A DNA stretch of 64,000 nucleotides from Streptomyces caeruleatus (lineage in GTDB: Bacteria > Actinomycetota > Actinomycetes > Streptomycetales > Streptomycetaceae), in NCBI RefSeq assembly GCF_001514235.1, contig NZ_KQ948925.1:621469-685468 (forward strand). The letters run 5' to 3'. The notes under the pieces were generated by a model that was not told where the DNA came from, did no database searches, and saw nothing but the letters and a program-made list of their open reading frames with translations. Shown here piece after piece: positions 50,056 to 58,515 of this stretch. The position numbers were made by a program, and so were the translations under genes. Position 1 is the stretch's first letter. Each line of letters starts with the position of its first letter.

Positions 50056-51201
50056 ATGAACGACCGTATGACGACGCCCTGGGGCGAGCTCGCGCTGACC
50101 CGTTTCCCCGAGGACCCGCGTGAGAGGCTGCGTGCCTGGGACTCCTCCGACGAGTACCTCCTGAGGCATCTCGCGGAGCGGGAGGTGCCGCTGTCCGGGA
50201 CGGTCGTGGTCGTCGGTGACCGTTGGGGCGCCCTGGTCACGGCACTCGCGGCGCACGGCCCGGCGCAGATCACCGACTCCTACCTGGCCCAGGAGGCGAC
50301 CCGGGCCAACCTCGCCCGGCACGGCGTCGAGCCCGGCACCGTCCAGCTCCGCACCACGCAGGACGCGCCGCCGGAGCGCGTCGACGTGCTGCTCGTGCGG
50401 GTGCCGAAGAGCCTGGCGCTGCTGGAGGACCAGCTCCTGCGGCTGGCGCCCGCGGTGCATGAGGGCACGGTGGTGGTCGGTACCGGGATGGTGAAGGAGA
50501 TCCACACCTCGACGCTCCAGCTGTTCGAGCGGATCCTCGGCCCGACCCGCACCTCGCTCGCCGAGCGGAAGGCCCGGCTGATCTTCTGCACACCCGAGCC
50601 GTCCGTGGCACGGCCCGCGAACCCGTGGCCGTACGCCTACGACCTCCCCGACGGCATCGGCCCGGTCTCGGGGCGCACGGTCGTCAATCACGCGGGCGTC
50701 TTCTGTGCCGACCGGCTCGACATCGGTACGCGGTTCTTCCTGGGGCATCTGCCGGACAGCAAGGGCGGCCGGCGGGTGGTGGACCTGGGGTGCGGCAACG
50801 GTGTCGTCGGTACGGCGATGGCGCTGGCGAACCCGGACGCCGAGGTGCTGTTCGTGGACGAGTCGTTCCAGGCCGTGGCCTCGGCGGAGGCGACGTACAG
50901 GGCGAACGGGGTGCCGGGGCACGCCGAGTTCCGGGTCGGGGACGGGCTGGCGGGGGTGCCGGCCGGGAGTGTGGACCTCGTGCTGAACAATCCGCCGTTC
51001 CACTCCCATCAGGCCACGACCGACTCGACGGCGTGGCGGATGTTCACGGGGGCGCGGCGTGCGCTGCGGCCGGGCGGCGAGCTGTGGGTGGTCGGCAACC
51101 GGCATCTCGGCTACCACGTGAAGCTGCGGCGGCTGTTCGGCAACAGTCAACTCGTGGCCGGGGACCCGAAGTTCGTGGTGCTGAGGGCCGTCAAGAGGTA
51201 G
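50056..51201 (+). CDS. RlmG/RsmC-type rRNA guanine-N2 methyltransferase
   Basis: A 381-residue protein with the duplicated RsmC/RlmG layout. The N-terminal non-catalytic Rossmann half begins after TTPWGELALTRFPEDPRERL. The C-terminal SAM domain contains the G-loop VVDLGCGNGVVGTAMAL near 243 and the NPPF motif (VDLVLNNPPFHSHQAT near 311), which marks exocyclic-amine methylation of guanine. The whole arrangement is that of 23S rRNA m2G1835 (RlmG) or 16S m2G1207 (RsmC) enzymes; which base is modified cannot be told. Confidence 0.87.
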   Translation: MNDRMTTPWGELALTRFPEDPRERLRAWDSSDEYLLRHLAEREVPLSGTVVVVGDRWGALVTALAAHGPAQITDSYLAQEATRANLARHGVEPGTVQLRTTQDAPPERVDVLLVRVPKSLALLEDQLLRLAPAVHEGTVVVGTGMVKEIHTSTLQLFERILGPTRTSLAERKARLIFCTPEPSVARPANPWPYAYDLPDGIGPVSGRTVVNHAGVFCADRLDIGTRFFLGHLPDSKGGRRVVDLGCGNGVVGTAMALANPDAEVLFVDESFQAVASAEATYRANGVPGHAEFRVGDGLAGVPAGSVDLVLNNPPFHSHQATTDSTAWRMFTGARRALRPGGELWVVGNRHLGYHVKLRRLFGNSQLVAGDPKFVVLRAVKR

Positions 51202-51212
51202 CCGTCCCGGTC

Positions 51213-52061
51213 TCAGGCCAGCACCCGGATGATGTCGGCCACCGCCCGCACCATCGCCTCCCGGCCGACGCTCAGGTACTTGCGTGAGTCGACCGCCTCG
51301 GGATGGGCGGCGAGGAAGTCCCGGATCGCTCCCGTCATGGCGATGTTGAGGGCCGTGCCGACGTTGACCTTGGCGATGCCGCCCGCGACGGCCGCGGTCA
51401 GTTCGCCGTCGGGGACGCCGGAGGAGCCGTGCAGGACGAGGGGGACGTCCAGGGCGCCGGCCAGGCGCTTGAGGAGGTCGTGGTCGAGGGTGGCGGTTCG
51501 GGTGGTCATGGCGTGCGAGCTGCCGACGGCCACGGCGAGGGCGTCGACGCCGGAGTCGGCGACGAAGGCGTGGGCCTCGGCCGGGTCGGTGCGGGCTCCC
51601 GGGGCGTGGGCGTCGAGGGGCGGCTCGCCGTTCTTGCCGCCGAGCCGCCCCAACTCGGCCTCGATCCACAGCCCTTGGGCGTGCGCCCAGTCGACGGCGG
51701 CCTTCGTCGCGGCGAGGTTGTCGGCGTACGGCAGCCTGGCCCCGTCGTACATCACCGAGCTGAACCCCGCGTCCGGCGCCTGGCGCAGCAGGTCGTCGCT
51801 CTGGATGTGGTCGAGGTGCAACGCGACGGGTACGGCGGCGTGTTCGGCGGCGGCGACGGCGGCGCGGGCGAGCGGGAGGAGACGTCCGTAGCGGAACCTG
51901 ACGGCGTTCTCGCTGACTTGGAGGACGACGGCTGAACCCATCGACTCCGCACCGGCGATGACGGCCTCGACGTGCTCCAGGGTGATGACGTTGAAGGCGG
52001 CGACGGCGGAGCGGGCCGCGGCGGCGCGGGTGATGAGCTCGCCGGTGGTCACGAGGGGCAC
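51213..52061 (-). CDS. kbaY: Class II fructose/tagatose-bisphosphate aldolase (GatY/KbaY type)
   Basis: A 282-residue Zn-dependent aldolase. Starting at the GTG at 52061 (AAAGGA upstream), it reads VPLVTTGELITRAAAARSAV and AAFNVITLEHVEAVIAGAES. The zinc ligands include the His in PVALHLDHIQSDD (near 80), the Glu in LWIEAELGRLGG, and later histidines in AVGSSHAM and LVLHGSSGVPDGEL. GGIAKVNVGTALNIAMTGAI is the phosphate-binding end. The KbaY/GatY group cleaves tagatose-1,6-bisphosphate in galactosamine or galactitol use. It lies 38 bp downstream of agaS. The longer open frame to 52943 is a shadow of agaS. Confidence 0.88.
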   Translation of the reverse strand: MPLVTTGELITRAAAARSAVAAFNVITLEHVEAVIAGAESMGSAVVLQVSENAVRFRYGRLLPLARAAVAAAEHAAVPVALHLDHIQSDDLLRQAPDAGFSSVMYDGARLPYADNLAATKAAVDWAHAQGLWIEAELGRLGGKNGEPPLDAHAPGARTDPAEAHAFVADSGVDALAVAVGSSHAMTTRTATLDHDLLKRLAGALDVPLVLHGSSGVPDGELTAAVAGGIAKVNVGTALNIAMTGAIRDFLAAHPEAVDSRKYLSVGREAMVRAVADIIRVLA

Positions 52062-52099
52062 GGACTGTCCTTTCTCGGCGCGTGAGTGCCTGGGGCGGG

Positions 52100-52981
52100 T
52101 CAGGGAGCGAGGATCACCGAGCGGGTGAGGTGGCGCGGCCGGTCCGGGTCGAGGCCGCGGGCCGCGGCGACGGCGACCGCGAGGCGTTGGGCGCGGACCA
52201 GTTCGGCGAGCGGGTCGAGGCGGCCCTCGATCCACAGTCCGCCGGTGGACCGCACCTGTTCGGCCAGTCCCGCGGGTGCCGCACCGAACATCCAGGTCGC
52301 CGTGCCGCTCGTGGTGATGCTGATCGGGCCGTGCCGGTACTCCATGGCCGGGTAGGCCTCGGTCCAGGCGAGGGACGCCTCGCGCATCTTCAGCCCGGCC
52401 TCGTTGGCGAGCCCGACGGTCCAGCCCCGGCCGAGGAAGGTGAACTGCCCGCATTCCACGAGCCCTTCGGGCAGACCGTCGGCGAGGGCGGTGCGGGCGT
52501 CGGCCACGACGGTGTCGGTGTGCAGGCCGATGTGGGCGCGGAGCAGGGTGAGGGCGGTGGTCGCGAACCGGGTCTGCACGACGGAGCGTTCGTCGGCGTA
52601 GTCGAGGACGACGACCTCGTCGGCGGCCGTCATGACGGGCGTGTCCGGGTCGGCGGTCAGTGCCGTGGTGGGCGTACGGCCCTTCAACTTCCCCAACAGG
52701 TCGAGCACTTCGGTCGTCGTGCCGGAGCGGCTGAGGGCGAGGACACGGTCGTAGGCGCGTCCGTGCGGGAACTCCGAGGCGGCGAAGGCGTCCGTCTCGC
52801 CCCGGCCCGATCCCTCGCGCAGTGCGGCGAAGGCCTGTGCCATGAAGTACGACGTCCCGCAGCCGACGACCGCGACCCGCTCCCCCGGCTGCGGCAGGGC
52901 CCCGCCGAGGCCGGTCGCCTCGGCCGCCGCGCGGGCCCAGCACTCGGGCTGGCTGTTGAGCTCGTCCTCGACATGCGTCAT
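52100..52981 (-). CDS. agaS: SIS-domain sugar isomerase/deaminase (AgaS-like)
   Basis: A 293-residue protein with two SIS domains. The first has VAVVGCGTSYFMAQAFAAL and the phosphate loop LALSRSGTTTEVLDLLG. The second has FLGRGWTVGLANEAGLKMRE and the conserved EYRHGPISI. This is the AgaS/GlmS-C type, which deaminates or isomerises amino-sugar 6-phosphates such as galactosamine-6-phosphate to tagatose-6-phosphate. The ATG at 52981 has AAGGA 8 nt upstream; longer forms start inside the promoter. It leads the operon with kbaY and is divergent from the DeoR gene. Confidence 0.87.
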   Translation of the reverse strand: MTHVEDELNSQPECWARAAAEATGLGGALPQPGERVAVVGCGTSYFMAQAFAALREGSGRGETDAFAASEFPHGRAYDRVLALSRSGTTTEVLDLLGKLKGRTPTTALTADPDTPVMTAADEVVVLDYADERSVVQTRFATTALTLLRAHIGLHTDTVVADARTALADGLPEGLVECGQFTFLGRGWTVGLANEAGLKMREASLAWTEAYPAMEYRHGPISITTSGTATWMFGAAPAGLAEQVRSTGGLWIEGRLDPLAELVRAQRLAVAVAAARGLDPDRPRHLTRSVILAP

Positions 52982-53023
52982 GCCGCCGTCCTTCACGCTC
53001 TCGTTGAGCATCGCAGGTGCTGA

Positions 53024-53065
53024 TGATTGTTCTTGCAAGATATCGCTAGCTTTCGAGCAGAATCA
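53024..53065. promoter_or_regulatory. AT-rich operator-like region between agaS and the DeoR regulator
   Basis: A perfect 10-bp palindrome TCTTGCAAGA (53031-53040) overlaps GATATC and precedes GCTAGC, and the block is bracketed by TGATT (53024) and AATCA (53061-53065). The low GC and nested symmetry in a divergent sugar promoter fit DeoR-type binding sites. Confidence 0.55.
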
Positions 53066-53134
53066 AGCATTACGCGGGAGAGGGGTGCGCTAAGGTCGCC
53101 GGAGATCGGGGAATGATCGAGGAATGGAGGGCGG

Positions 53135-53914
53135 ATGTCGCGCGACGCCCGCTGGAAGGCGCTGCTGGAGCTGCTCGTGGAGCGGGGCCGGCTGGACGTC
53201 GAGGAGGCGGCCGCCGAGCTGGCGGTCTCGGCCGCGACGATCCGCCGCGACTTCGATCAGCTCGCCGAGCAGCAGATGCTCGTCCGTACGCGGGGCGGCG
53301 CGGTCGTGCACGGAGTGTCGTACGAACTGCCGCTGCGCTACAAGACCGCCCGGCACGCCTCCGAGAAGCAGCGCATCGCCAAGGCGGTGGCCGACCTCAT
53401 CGCGCCCGGCGAGGCGGTCGGGCTGACCGGCGGCACGACGACCACCGAGGTGGCGCGCGCCCTGGCCGTGCGCAGCGACCTGGTGTCCGGTACGCCCGCG
53501 CTGACCGTCGTCACCAACGCGCTCAACATCGGCAACGAGCTCGCCGTCCGCCCCCAGTTCAAGATCGTGCTCACCGGCGGGGTCGCGCGCCCGCAGTCGT
53601 ACGAGCTGATCGGACCGCTCGCGGACGGGGTGCTGTCTCAGATCACCCTCGACGTGGCGGTCCTCGGCGTCGTCGGCTTCGACACCACGCACGGCGCCGC
53701 CGCGCACGACGAGGCGGAGGCGGCGATCAACCGGCTGCTGTGCGAGCGCGCCGAGCGGGTGATCGTGGCCGCGGACTCCAGCAAGCTGGGGCAGCGGGCG
53801 TTCGCCCGGATCTGCGCGGCCGACGCGGTGGACACGCTGGTCACGGACACGGCGGCCACGGCCGAGACCGTACGGCACTTCGAGGAGGCGGGCCTGCGGG
53901 TCATCGCGGTCTGA
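53135..53914 (+). CDS. DeoR-family regulator of the agaS-kbaY operon
   Basis: A 259-residue DeoR/AgaR-type repressor: winged HTH in RLDVEEAAAELAVSAATIRR and DFDQLAEQQMLVRTRGGAVV, then the effector domain with VGLTGGTTTTEVARALA, TVVTNALNIGNEL and VIVAADSSKLGQRAFARI. A strong GGAGGG lies just before the ATG. Divergent placement from agaS and the operator-like palindromes between them make it the likely repressor. The effector is probably an amino-sugar or tagatose phosphate, as for AgaR. Confidence 0.87.
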   Translation: MSRDARWKALLELLVERGRLDVEEAAAELAVSAATIRRDFDQLAEQQMLVRTRGGAVVHGVSYELPLRYKTARHASEKQRIAKAVADLIAPGEAVGLTGGTTTTEVARALAVRSDLVSGTPALTVVTNALNIGNELAVRPQFKIVLTGGVARPQSYELIGPLADGVLSQITLDVAVLGVVGFDTTHGAAAHDEAEAAINRLLCERAERVIVAADSSKLGQRAFARICAADAVDTLVTDTAATAETVRHFEEAGLRVIAV

Positions 53915-54020
53915 GCCCGCGCGGTCCGGGCCCCGGATCCCGCTCCCGCACGTCCGATTCCACCTACGCTGGGAGCGAGGCGCACTGCGGTCAGGGACTC
54001 GGCGGGCCAGGGAGGCTGCG

Positions 54021-55856
54021 ATGAGCACAACCCCGATCGGTACGGACGCATCCACGGCATCGCGCTATCTGCCGATCGCCGAGCACGGGCTGATCGGCGA
54101 TCTGCGCAGTGTGGCCCTGGTCGGGACGGACGGCACGATCGACTGGTACTGCTGCCCGGCGTTCGACGCCCCGAGCGTCTTCGCGGCGATCCTGGACGCG
54201 GAGCGGGGCGGCTGCTTCGAGCTGGCGGCGGCGGTGCCGGCCCGGACCAAGCAGTTCTACTTCCCGGACACGAACGTCCTGATCACCAGGTTCTTCACCG
54301 AGGACGGCGTCGGCGAGGTGCAGGACTTCATGCCGGTGGACGGCAGCTCGGTCGAGTCCGAACGGCACCGGCTGATCCGGCGCGTGGTGTGCGTGCGCGG
54401 GTCGCTCCCGTTCCGTACGCGGGTCGCGCCGCGCTTCGAGTACGGCACCCAGCCGCACACCGTCCGTATGGTGGGCGAGGTCGCGGTGTTCGAGTCCGAG
54501 AAGCTGTCGCTCGGGCTGACCTCGACCATGCCGCTGGAGGTCGACGGGCCGGACGTACGCGCCGAGTTCAAGCTCGCGCAGGGCGAGTCGGCGGTGTTCG
54601 CGCTGGACCGGCTCGGCGCCGAGGTGACGCTGCGCCGGTGCGCGCGGACCGAGGCCGAGGAGCAGTTCAACAGCACGGTGGCGTACTGGCGGAAGTGGCT
54701 GTCCGCCTCCCAGTACCGGGGCCGCTGGCGGGAGATGGTGCACCGCTCCGCGCTCACCCTGAAGCTGCTCACCTACGCGCCGACCGGCGCGATCGTGGCC
54801 GCTCCGACGACGAGCCTGCCCGAGCAGCTCGGCGGGGAACGCAACTGGGACTACCGGTACGTATGGATGCGCGACGCCGCCTTCTGTGTGTACGCGATGC
54901 TGCGCCTGGGCTTCACCGAGGAGGCCGAGGCGTTCATGAACTTCCTGACCGAGCACGTCAGTCGGGGCGACGGCTGCCGGACCGGCCCGTTGCAGATCAT
55001 GTACGGCATCGACGGCCGCGCCGAGCTGCCCGAGCGCGAACTTGGCCATCTGGAGGGGCACATGGGCTCCGCGCCGGTGCGCATCGGCAACGCCGCCGCC
55101 GGTCAGCTCCAGCTCGACATCTACGGCGCGCTGATCGACTCGATCTACCTCTACGACAAGTGGGCCAAGCCGATCTCCAGCGACCAGTGGGACGACGTGT
55201 GCGCGCTGGTGGACTGGGTGTGCGCCCACTGGGACCAGCCGGACGAGGGCGTCTGGGAGACCCGCGGCGGCCGTAAGAACTTCCTGTACTCGCGGCTGAT
55301 GTGCTGGGTGGCGATCGAGCGGGCCATCCGGATGGCCAACCGGCGCGGCCTGCCGGCGGATCTGCCGCGCTGGGGCGAGTGCCGGGACACGATCTACCGG
55401 CGGATCATGAAGCGGGGCTGGTCCGAGGCCCGGCAGGCCTTCGTCCAGCACGAGGACGACGACGTGCTGGACGCGGCCGTGCTGATGATGCCGCTGGCGA
55501 AGTTCATCGCGCCGACCGACCCCAAGTGGCTGTCCACGCTGGACGCCCTCACCGAGGACCTGGTGTCCGACTCGCTGGTCTACCGCTACGACCCGCAGGC
55601 GAGCCCCGACGGGCTGCGGGGCGACGAGGGCACGTTCTCCATCTGCTCGTTCTGGTACGTCGAGGCCATGGTCCGGGCCGGCCGGGTCGACGAGGCGCGG
55701 CTCGCCTTCGAGAAGATGCTGACGTACGCCAACCATCTGGGCCTGTACGCCGAGGAGATCAGTCACTCGGGCGAGCAACAGGGCAACTTCCCCCAGGCGT
55801 TCACCCATCTCGCCCTGATCAGCGCGGCCTTCAATCTGGACCGCGCCCTGGGGTGA
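54021..55856 (+). CDS. Glycoside hydrolase family 15 protein (trehalase/glucoamylase-like)
   Basis: A 611-residue cytosolic GH15 enzyme. The N-terminal beta-domain starts at IAEHGLIGDLRSVALVGTDG with TIDWYCCPAFDAPSVFAAIL. The (alpha/alpha)6 catalytic domain contains RNWDYRYVWMRDAAFCVYAM, the acid-side loop ELPERELGHLEGHMGSAPVR, and DEGTFSICSFWYVEAMVRAG followed by a late HSGEQQGNFPQAFTHLAL. These are the conserved blocks of actinobacterial GH15 enzymes, some shown to be trehalases. There is no signal peptide. GGGAGGCTGCG precedes the ATG. The substrate could be trehalose or an alpha-glucan. Confidence 0.9.
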   Translation: MSTTPIGTDASTASRYLPIAEHGLIGDLRSVALVGTDGTIDWYCCPAFDAPSVFAAILDAERGGCFELAAAVPARTKQFYFPDTNVLITRFFTEDGVGEVQDFMPVDGSSVESERHRLIRRVVCVRGSLPFRTRVAPRFEYGTQPHTVRMVGEVAVFESEKLSLGLTSTMPLEVDGPDVRAEFKLAQGESAVFALDRLGAEVTLRRCARTEAEEQFNSTVAYWRKWLSASQYRGRWREMVHRSALTLKLLTYAPTGAIVAAPTTSLPEQLGGERNWDYRYVWMRDAAFCVYAMLRLGFTEEAEAFMNFLTEHVSRGDGCRTGPLQIMYGIDGRAELPERELGHLEGHMGSAPVRIGNAAAGQLQLDIYGALIDSIYLYDKWAKPISSDQWDDVCALVDWVCAHWDQPDEGVWETRGGRKNFLYSRLMCWVAIERAIRMANRRGLPADLPRWGECRDTIYRRIMKRGWSEARQAFVQHEDDDVLDAAVLMMPLAKFIAPTDPKWLSTLDALTEDLVSDSLVYRYDPQASPDGLRGDEGTFSICSFWYVEAMVRAGRVDEARLAFEKMLTYANHLGLYAEEISHSGEQQGNFPQAFTHLALISAAFNLDRALG

Positions 55857-55906
55857 GGGCCGTTCACAGGGCTCAACGACAAGACATCCAACTTAGGCGA
55901 GGCTAG

Positions 55907-56059
55907 CCCTTCGTCGTCGCGGACGCGGTCGCCGACGCGTCGGCCGGGAGCCATGAGTTCGCGTTGGAGTGGATCGCGGACACGTGCGGGGCGGTGACGT
56001 CCACCGATGGCGTGGTGGCGGTGTTCGACCCCGCCGTGCCCGCGGCGGAAGCGGTCTGA
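55907..56059 (+). pseudogene. Isochorismatase-type C-terminal remnant
   Basis: After a TAG at 55904 the frame reads PFVVADAVADASAGSHEFAL then EWIADTCGAVTSTDGVV and ends in TGA at 56057-56059. This matches the last 40 residues of isochorismatase domains (VADAVADFSxxxHxxALxYxAxRxGxVxxT in EntB/DhbB and related hydrolases). The catalytic N-terminal part is absent. A degenerate iron-box-like sequence (55893-55911) touches its left end. In the context of the siderophore genes it may be the stump of a 2,3-dihydroxybenzoate or related gene, but other isochorismatase-fold enzymes end the same way. Confidence 0.5.
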
Positions 56060-56065
56060 CCCCGC

Positions 56066-57391
56066 TCAGACGGACGCCGTGCGGCGGGCCAGCAGGGAGC
56101 GGTGGATCTCCCCCGCGCGGATCGCGGTCGTGGACAGCAGGGTCGAGGTGAGTCCGTGGGTGTGCTCGGTGCCGCCCTGGAGGTAGATCCCCGCGGTGAC
56201 GTCGTTCGCGGTCTCCACGCGGTGGTCACGGGAGACCCGGATCGCGTCGCCGTCGTCCCGCAGACAGACCTTCGCCGCCTCGCCGAGCAGGGCGGTGAGG
56301 TCACGGGGCCGGTAGCCGGTGGCGTGCACGAGCAGATCGGCCCGGAGGGTCTGCTGCTCCCCCGTCGGCAGGAACTCGACCGCCACGTCGAGCGCGCCGT
56401 CGCCGCGTTCTCGTACGTCGCGGATGCGGGAGACGTTGAGGAAGCGCAGCCGCTCCCGGCCGGTGACCTTCTCCTGGTACGCCTGGGCGTACAGGGCCTC
56501 GATCAACTCCATGTCGACCACGGAGTAGTTGGTGGAGCGGTGGTAGTCGAACAGGGACTGTTTGACCTCGGAGGGGGCGGCGAAGTACACGTCCACCGCC
56601 TCCGGGTCGAAGATGCGGTTGGCGAACGGGCTGTCGTCGGCCGGGGTGTAGCCGTACTTGGCGAACACCGCACAGACCTCTGCCTCGGGGAACGAGCGGT
56701 GCAGATAGTCGACGGTCTCCGCGGCGCTCTGCCCGGCACCGAGGACGACCGCGCGGCGCACCGGCGCACCGGTGGTGGCGAGTTCGGTCACGCGGGGCAG
56801 TAACTGGCTGTTGTGCCAGACGCGTTCGGAGAGTTCCACGCCGGGCGGCACATGGGGCTCCAGGCCGACCGCGACGCTGATGTCACGGGCCCGGCGGGTG
56901 ACGGTCCGGCCGGGGCGTTCCGGGTCGCGGCAGACCACGTCGAAGTGCGTGACCGTGCCCGTCTCGTCGCGGACGGGGTCGATGGCGGTCACCACATGGC
57001 CGTACGCCACCAGGTGCCGCACCCGCTCGGCGGCCCACTCGAAGTATTCGTGGAACTCCACGCGGAGCGGGAAGAGGGTCTTCTGGTTCAGGAAGTCGAC
57101 CAGCCGGCCGCGCTCGCGCAGGAAACACAGGAAGCTGAAGTCGCTGGCCGGATCGCGCAGCGTGACAAGGTCCTTGAGAAACGACACCTGCATCGTGGCG
57201 TCGTCGATGAGCATGCCCCGGTGCCAGCCGAAACCCGACTGCCGTTCCAGGAAAAGGGCGTTGATCCGACGGTCCGCCGGAAGGTTCGCGTTGTGTTCGT
57301 CAATCGCTATGGCCAGGGCGAGATTTGACGGCCCGAAGCCGATTCCGAGGACGTCGTAGGTGGTGTCCGATCCCGTGAGCGGTGACTTCAC
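56066..57391 (-). CDS. cchB: L-ornithine N5-monooxygenase (CchB-like)
   Basis: A 441-residue flavin-dependent N-hydroxylase. The FAD motif is DVLGIGFGPSNLALAIAI, the substrate side has GWHRGMLIDDATMQVSFLKD and LVTLRDPASDFSF, the NADPH motif is VVLGAGQSAAETVDYL (near 217), and the C-terminal ATGYRPRDLTALL completes the SidA/IucD/PvdA pattern. It would make N5-hydroxyornithine for hydroxamate siderophores. The GTG at 57391 follows GGAGG; the ATG at 57421 (ten residues longer, next to the iron box) is an alternative. It is divergent from the formyltransferase and under the same iron box. Confidence 0.9.
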   Translation of the reverse strand: MKSPLTGSDTTYDVLGIGFGPSNLALAIAIDEHNANLPADRRINALFLERQSGFGWHRGMLIDDATMQVSFLKDLVTLRDPASDFSFLCFLRERGRLVDFLNQKTLFPLRVEFHEYFEWAAERVRHLVAYGHVVTAIDPVRDETGTVTHFDVVCRDPERPGRTVTRRARDISVAVGLEPHVPPGVELSERVWHNSQLLPRVTELATTGAPVRRAVVLGAGQSAAETVDYLHRSFPEAEVCAVFAKYGYTPADDSPFANRIFDPEAVDVYFAAPSEVKQSLFDYHRSTNYSVVDMELIEALYAQAYQEKVTGRERLRFLNVSRIRDVRERGDGALDVAVEFLPTGEQQTLRADLLVHATGYRPRDLTALLGEAAKVCLRDDGDAIRVSRDHRVETANDVTAGIYLQGGTEHTHGLTSTLLSTTAIRAGEIHRSLLARRTASV

Positions 57392-57428
57392 CGTGGCATC
57401 GCCTCCCTCAGGCAGCCACATGTTAGAT

Positions 57429-57445
57429 AAGGTTAGCCTTACCTT
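57429..57445. promoter_or_regulatory. Iron box (DmdR/IdeR-type) in the cchB/cchA divergent promoter
   Basis: AAGGTTAGCCTTACCTT is a near-palindrome closely matching the core of the actinobacterial IdeR/DmdR site (TTAGGTTAGGCTAACCTAA). It lies within 40 bp of both starts, where bound repressor with Fe(II) would block both promoters. Confidence 0.85.
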
Positions 57446-57475
57446 GCAATGGAGCCCGCCGAAGGGGAGAACCGC

Positions 57476-58429
57476 ATGCGCGTCGCCATGTTCGGCTACC
57501 AGACCTGGGGCCACCGCACACTCCAGGCCCTGCTGGACTCCGACCACGAGGTCGTCCTCGTGGTCACCCACCCCAAGAGCGACCACGCCTACGAGAAGAT
57601 CTGGGGCGACTCCGTCGCCGAGCTGGCCGAGAAGCACGACGTCCCCGTCCTCCTGCGCAACCGACCCGACGACCCCGAACTCCTCGCCGCGCTGCGCGAG
57701 GCCAGGCCCGACATCCTCGTGGCCAACAACTGGCGCACCTGGCTGCCGCCGGAACTCTTCGACCTGCCCCCGCACGGCACGCTCAACGTCCACGACTCGC
57801 TGCTGCCGTCCTACGCCGGCTTCTCCCCCATCATCTGGGCGCTCATCAACGGCGAGGAGCGGGTCGGCGTCACCGCGCACCGCATGAACGCCGAGCTGGA
57901 CGCCGGGGACATCCTGGTGCAGCGCTCGGTGACGGTCGGGCCGAACGACACGGCGACGGACCTGTTCCACCGCACGGTCGACCTGATCGCACCCATCGTG
58001 CGCGAGTCGCTGGACCTCATCGACTCCGGCCGGGCGGCCTCGCACTGGCAGCCCCAGGACCGCAGCCGCGCGACCTTCTTCCACAAGCGGTCCCTGGAGG
58101 ACAGCCGCATCGACTGGCACTGGCCCGCGGAGCGCCTGGAGCGACTGGTGCGGGCCCAGTCGGACCCGTATCCCAACGCGTACACGTTCCATCGCGGGCA
58201 GCGCATCAGGATCGTCTCGGCCGCCGTCTCCGAGGGCCGCTACGGCGGCACTCCGGGCCGCGTCTTCATTCCCGAGGGCGACGGCGTGGTCGTCGTGGCC
58301 GGCGCGGACGCGCACAGCGGCCGCCACCCGGGTCTGGTCATCCGGCGGCTGCGCACCGACGACGGCATGGAGTACGCGGCGAGGGACTACTTCCGCACGA
58401 TGGGGGGCTATCTCTCCAGCCACCCGTGA
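57476..58429 (+). CDS. cchA: N5-hydroxyornithine formyltransferase (CchA-like)
   Basis: A 317-residue protein of the methionyl-tRNA formyltransferase fold. The 10-formyl-THF-dependent active site is conserved: TLNVHDSLLPSYAGFSPIIW supplies the Asn and His, and AELDAGDILVQ supplies the Asp. The early segment THPKSDHAYEKIWGDSV and the C-terminal FMT-like domain (YPNAYTFHRGQRIRI) follow. It most resembles the coelichelin enzyme CchA, which formylates hydroxyornithine. GGGGAG lies 6 nt before the ATG. It is divergent from cchB and followed by the siderophore-binding protein gene. Confidence 0.88.
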   Translation: MRVAMFGYQTWGHRTLQALLDSDHEVVLVVTHPKSDHAYEKIWGDSVAELAEKHDVPVLLRNRPDDPELLAALREARPDILVANNWRTWLPPELFDLPPHGTLNVHDSLLPSYAGFSPIIWALINGEERVGVTAHRMNAELDAGDILVQRSVTVGPNDTATDLFHRTVDLIAPIVRESLDLIDSGRAASHWQPQDRSRATFFHKRSLEDSRIDWHWPAERLERLVRAQSDPYPNAYTFHRGQRIRIVSAAVSEGRYGGTPGRVFIPEGDGVVVVAGADAHSGRHPGLVIRRLRTDDGMEYAARDYFRTMGGYLSSHP

Positions 58430-58483
58430 CCAAAGAACGCCAACTGCCGCCAAAAGCGAAGAAGTTGTCCGAAACTCATTGCT

Positions 58484-58500
58484 AAGGCAAGGCTTACCTT
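58484..58500. promoter_or_regulatory. Iron box upstream of the siderophore-binding lipoprotein
   Basis: AAGGCAAGGCTTACCTT, flanked by further symmetry (GCAAGG and CCTTGC), lies 16 bp before the ATG at 58516. It matches the first iron box at most positions, so the lipoprotein gene probably has its own iron-repressed promoter. Confidence 0.82.
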
Positions 58501-58515
58501 GCTTTACTGGCGCGC

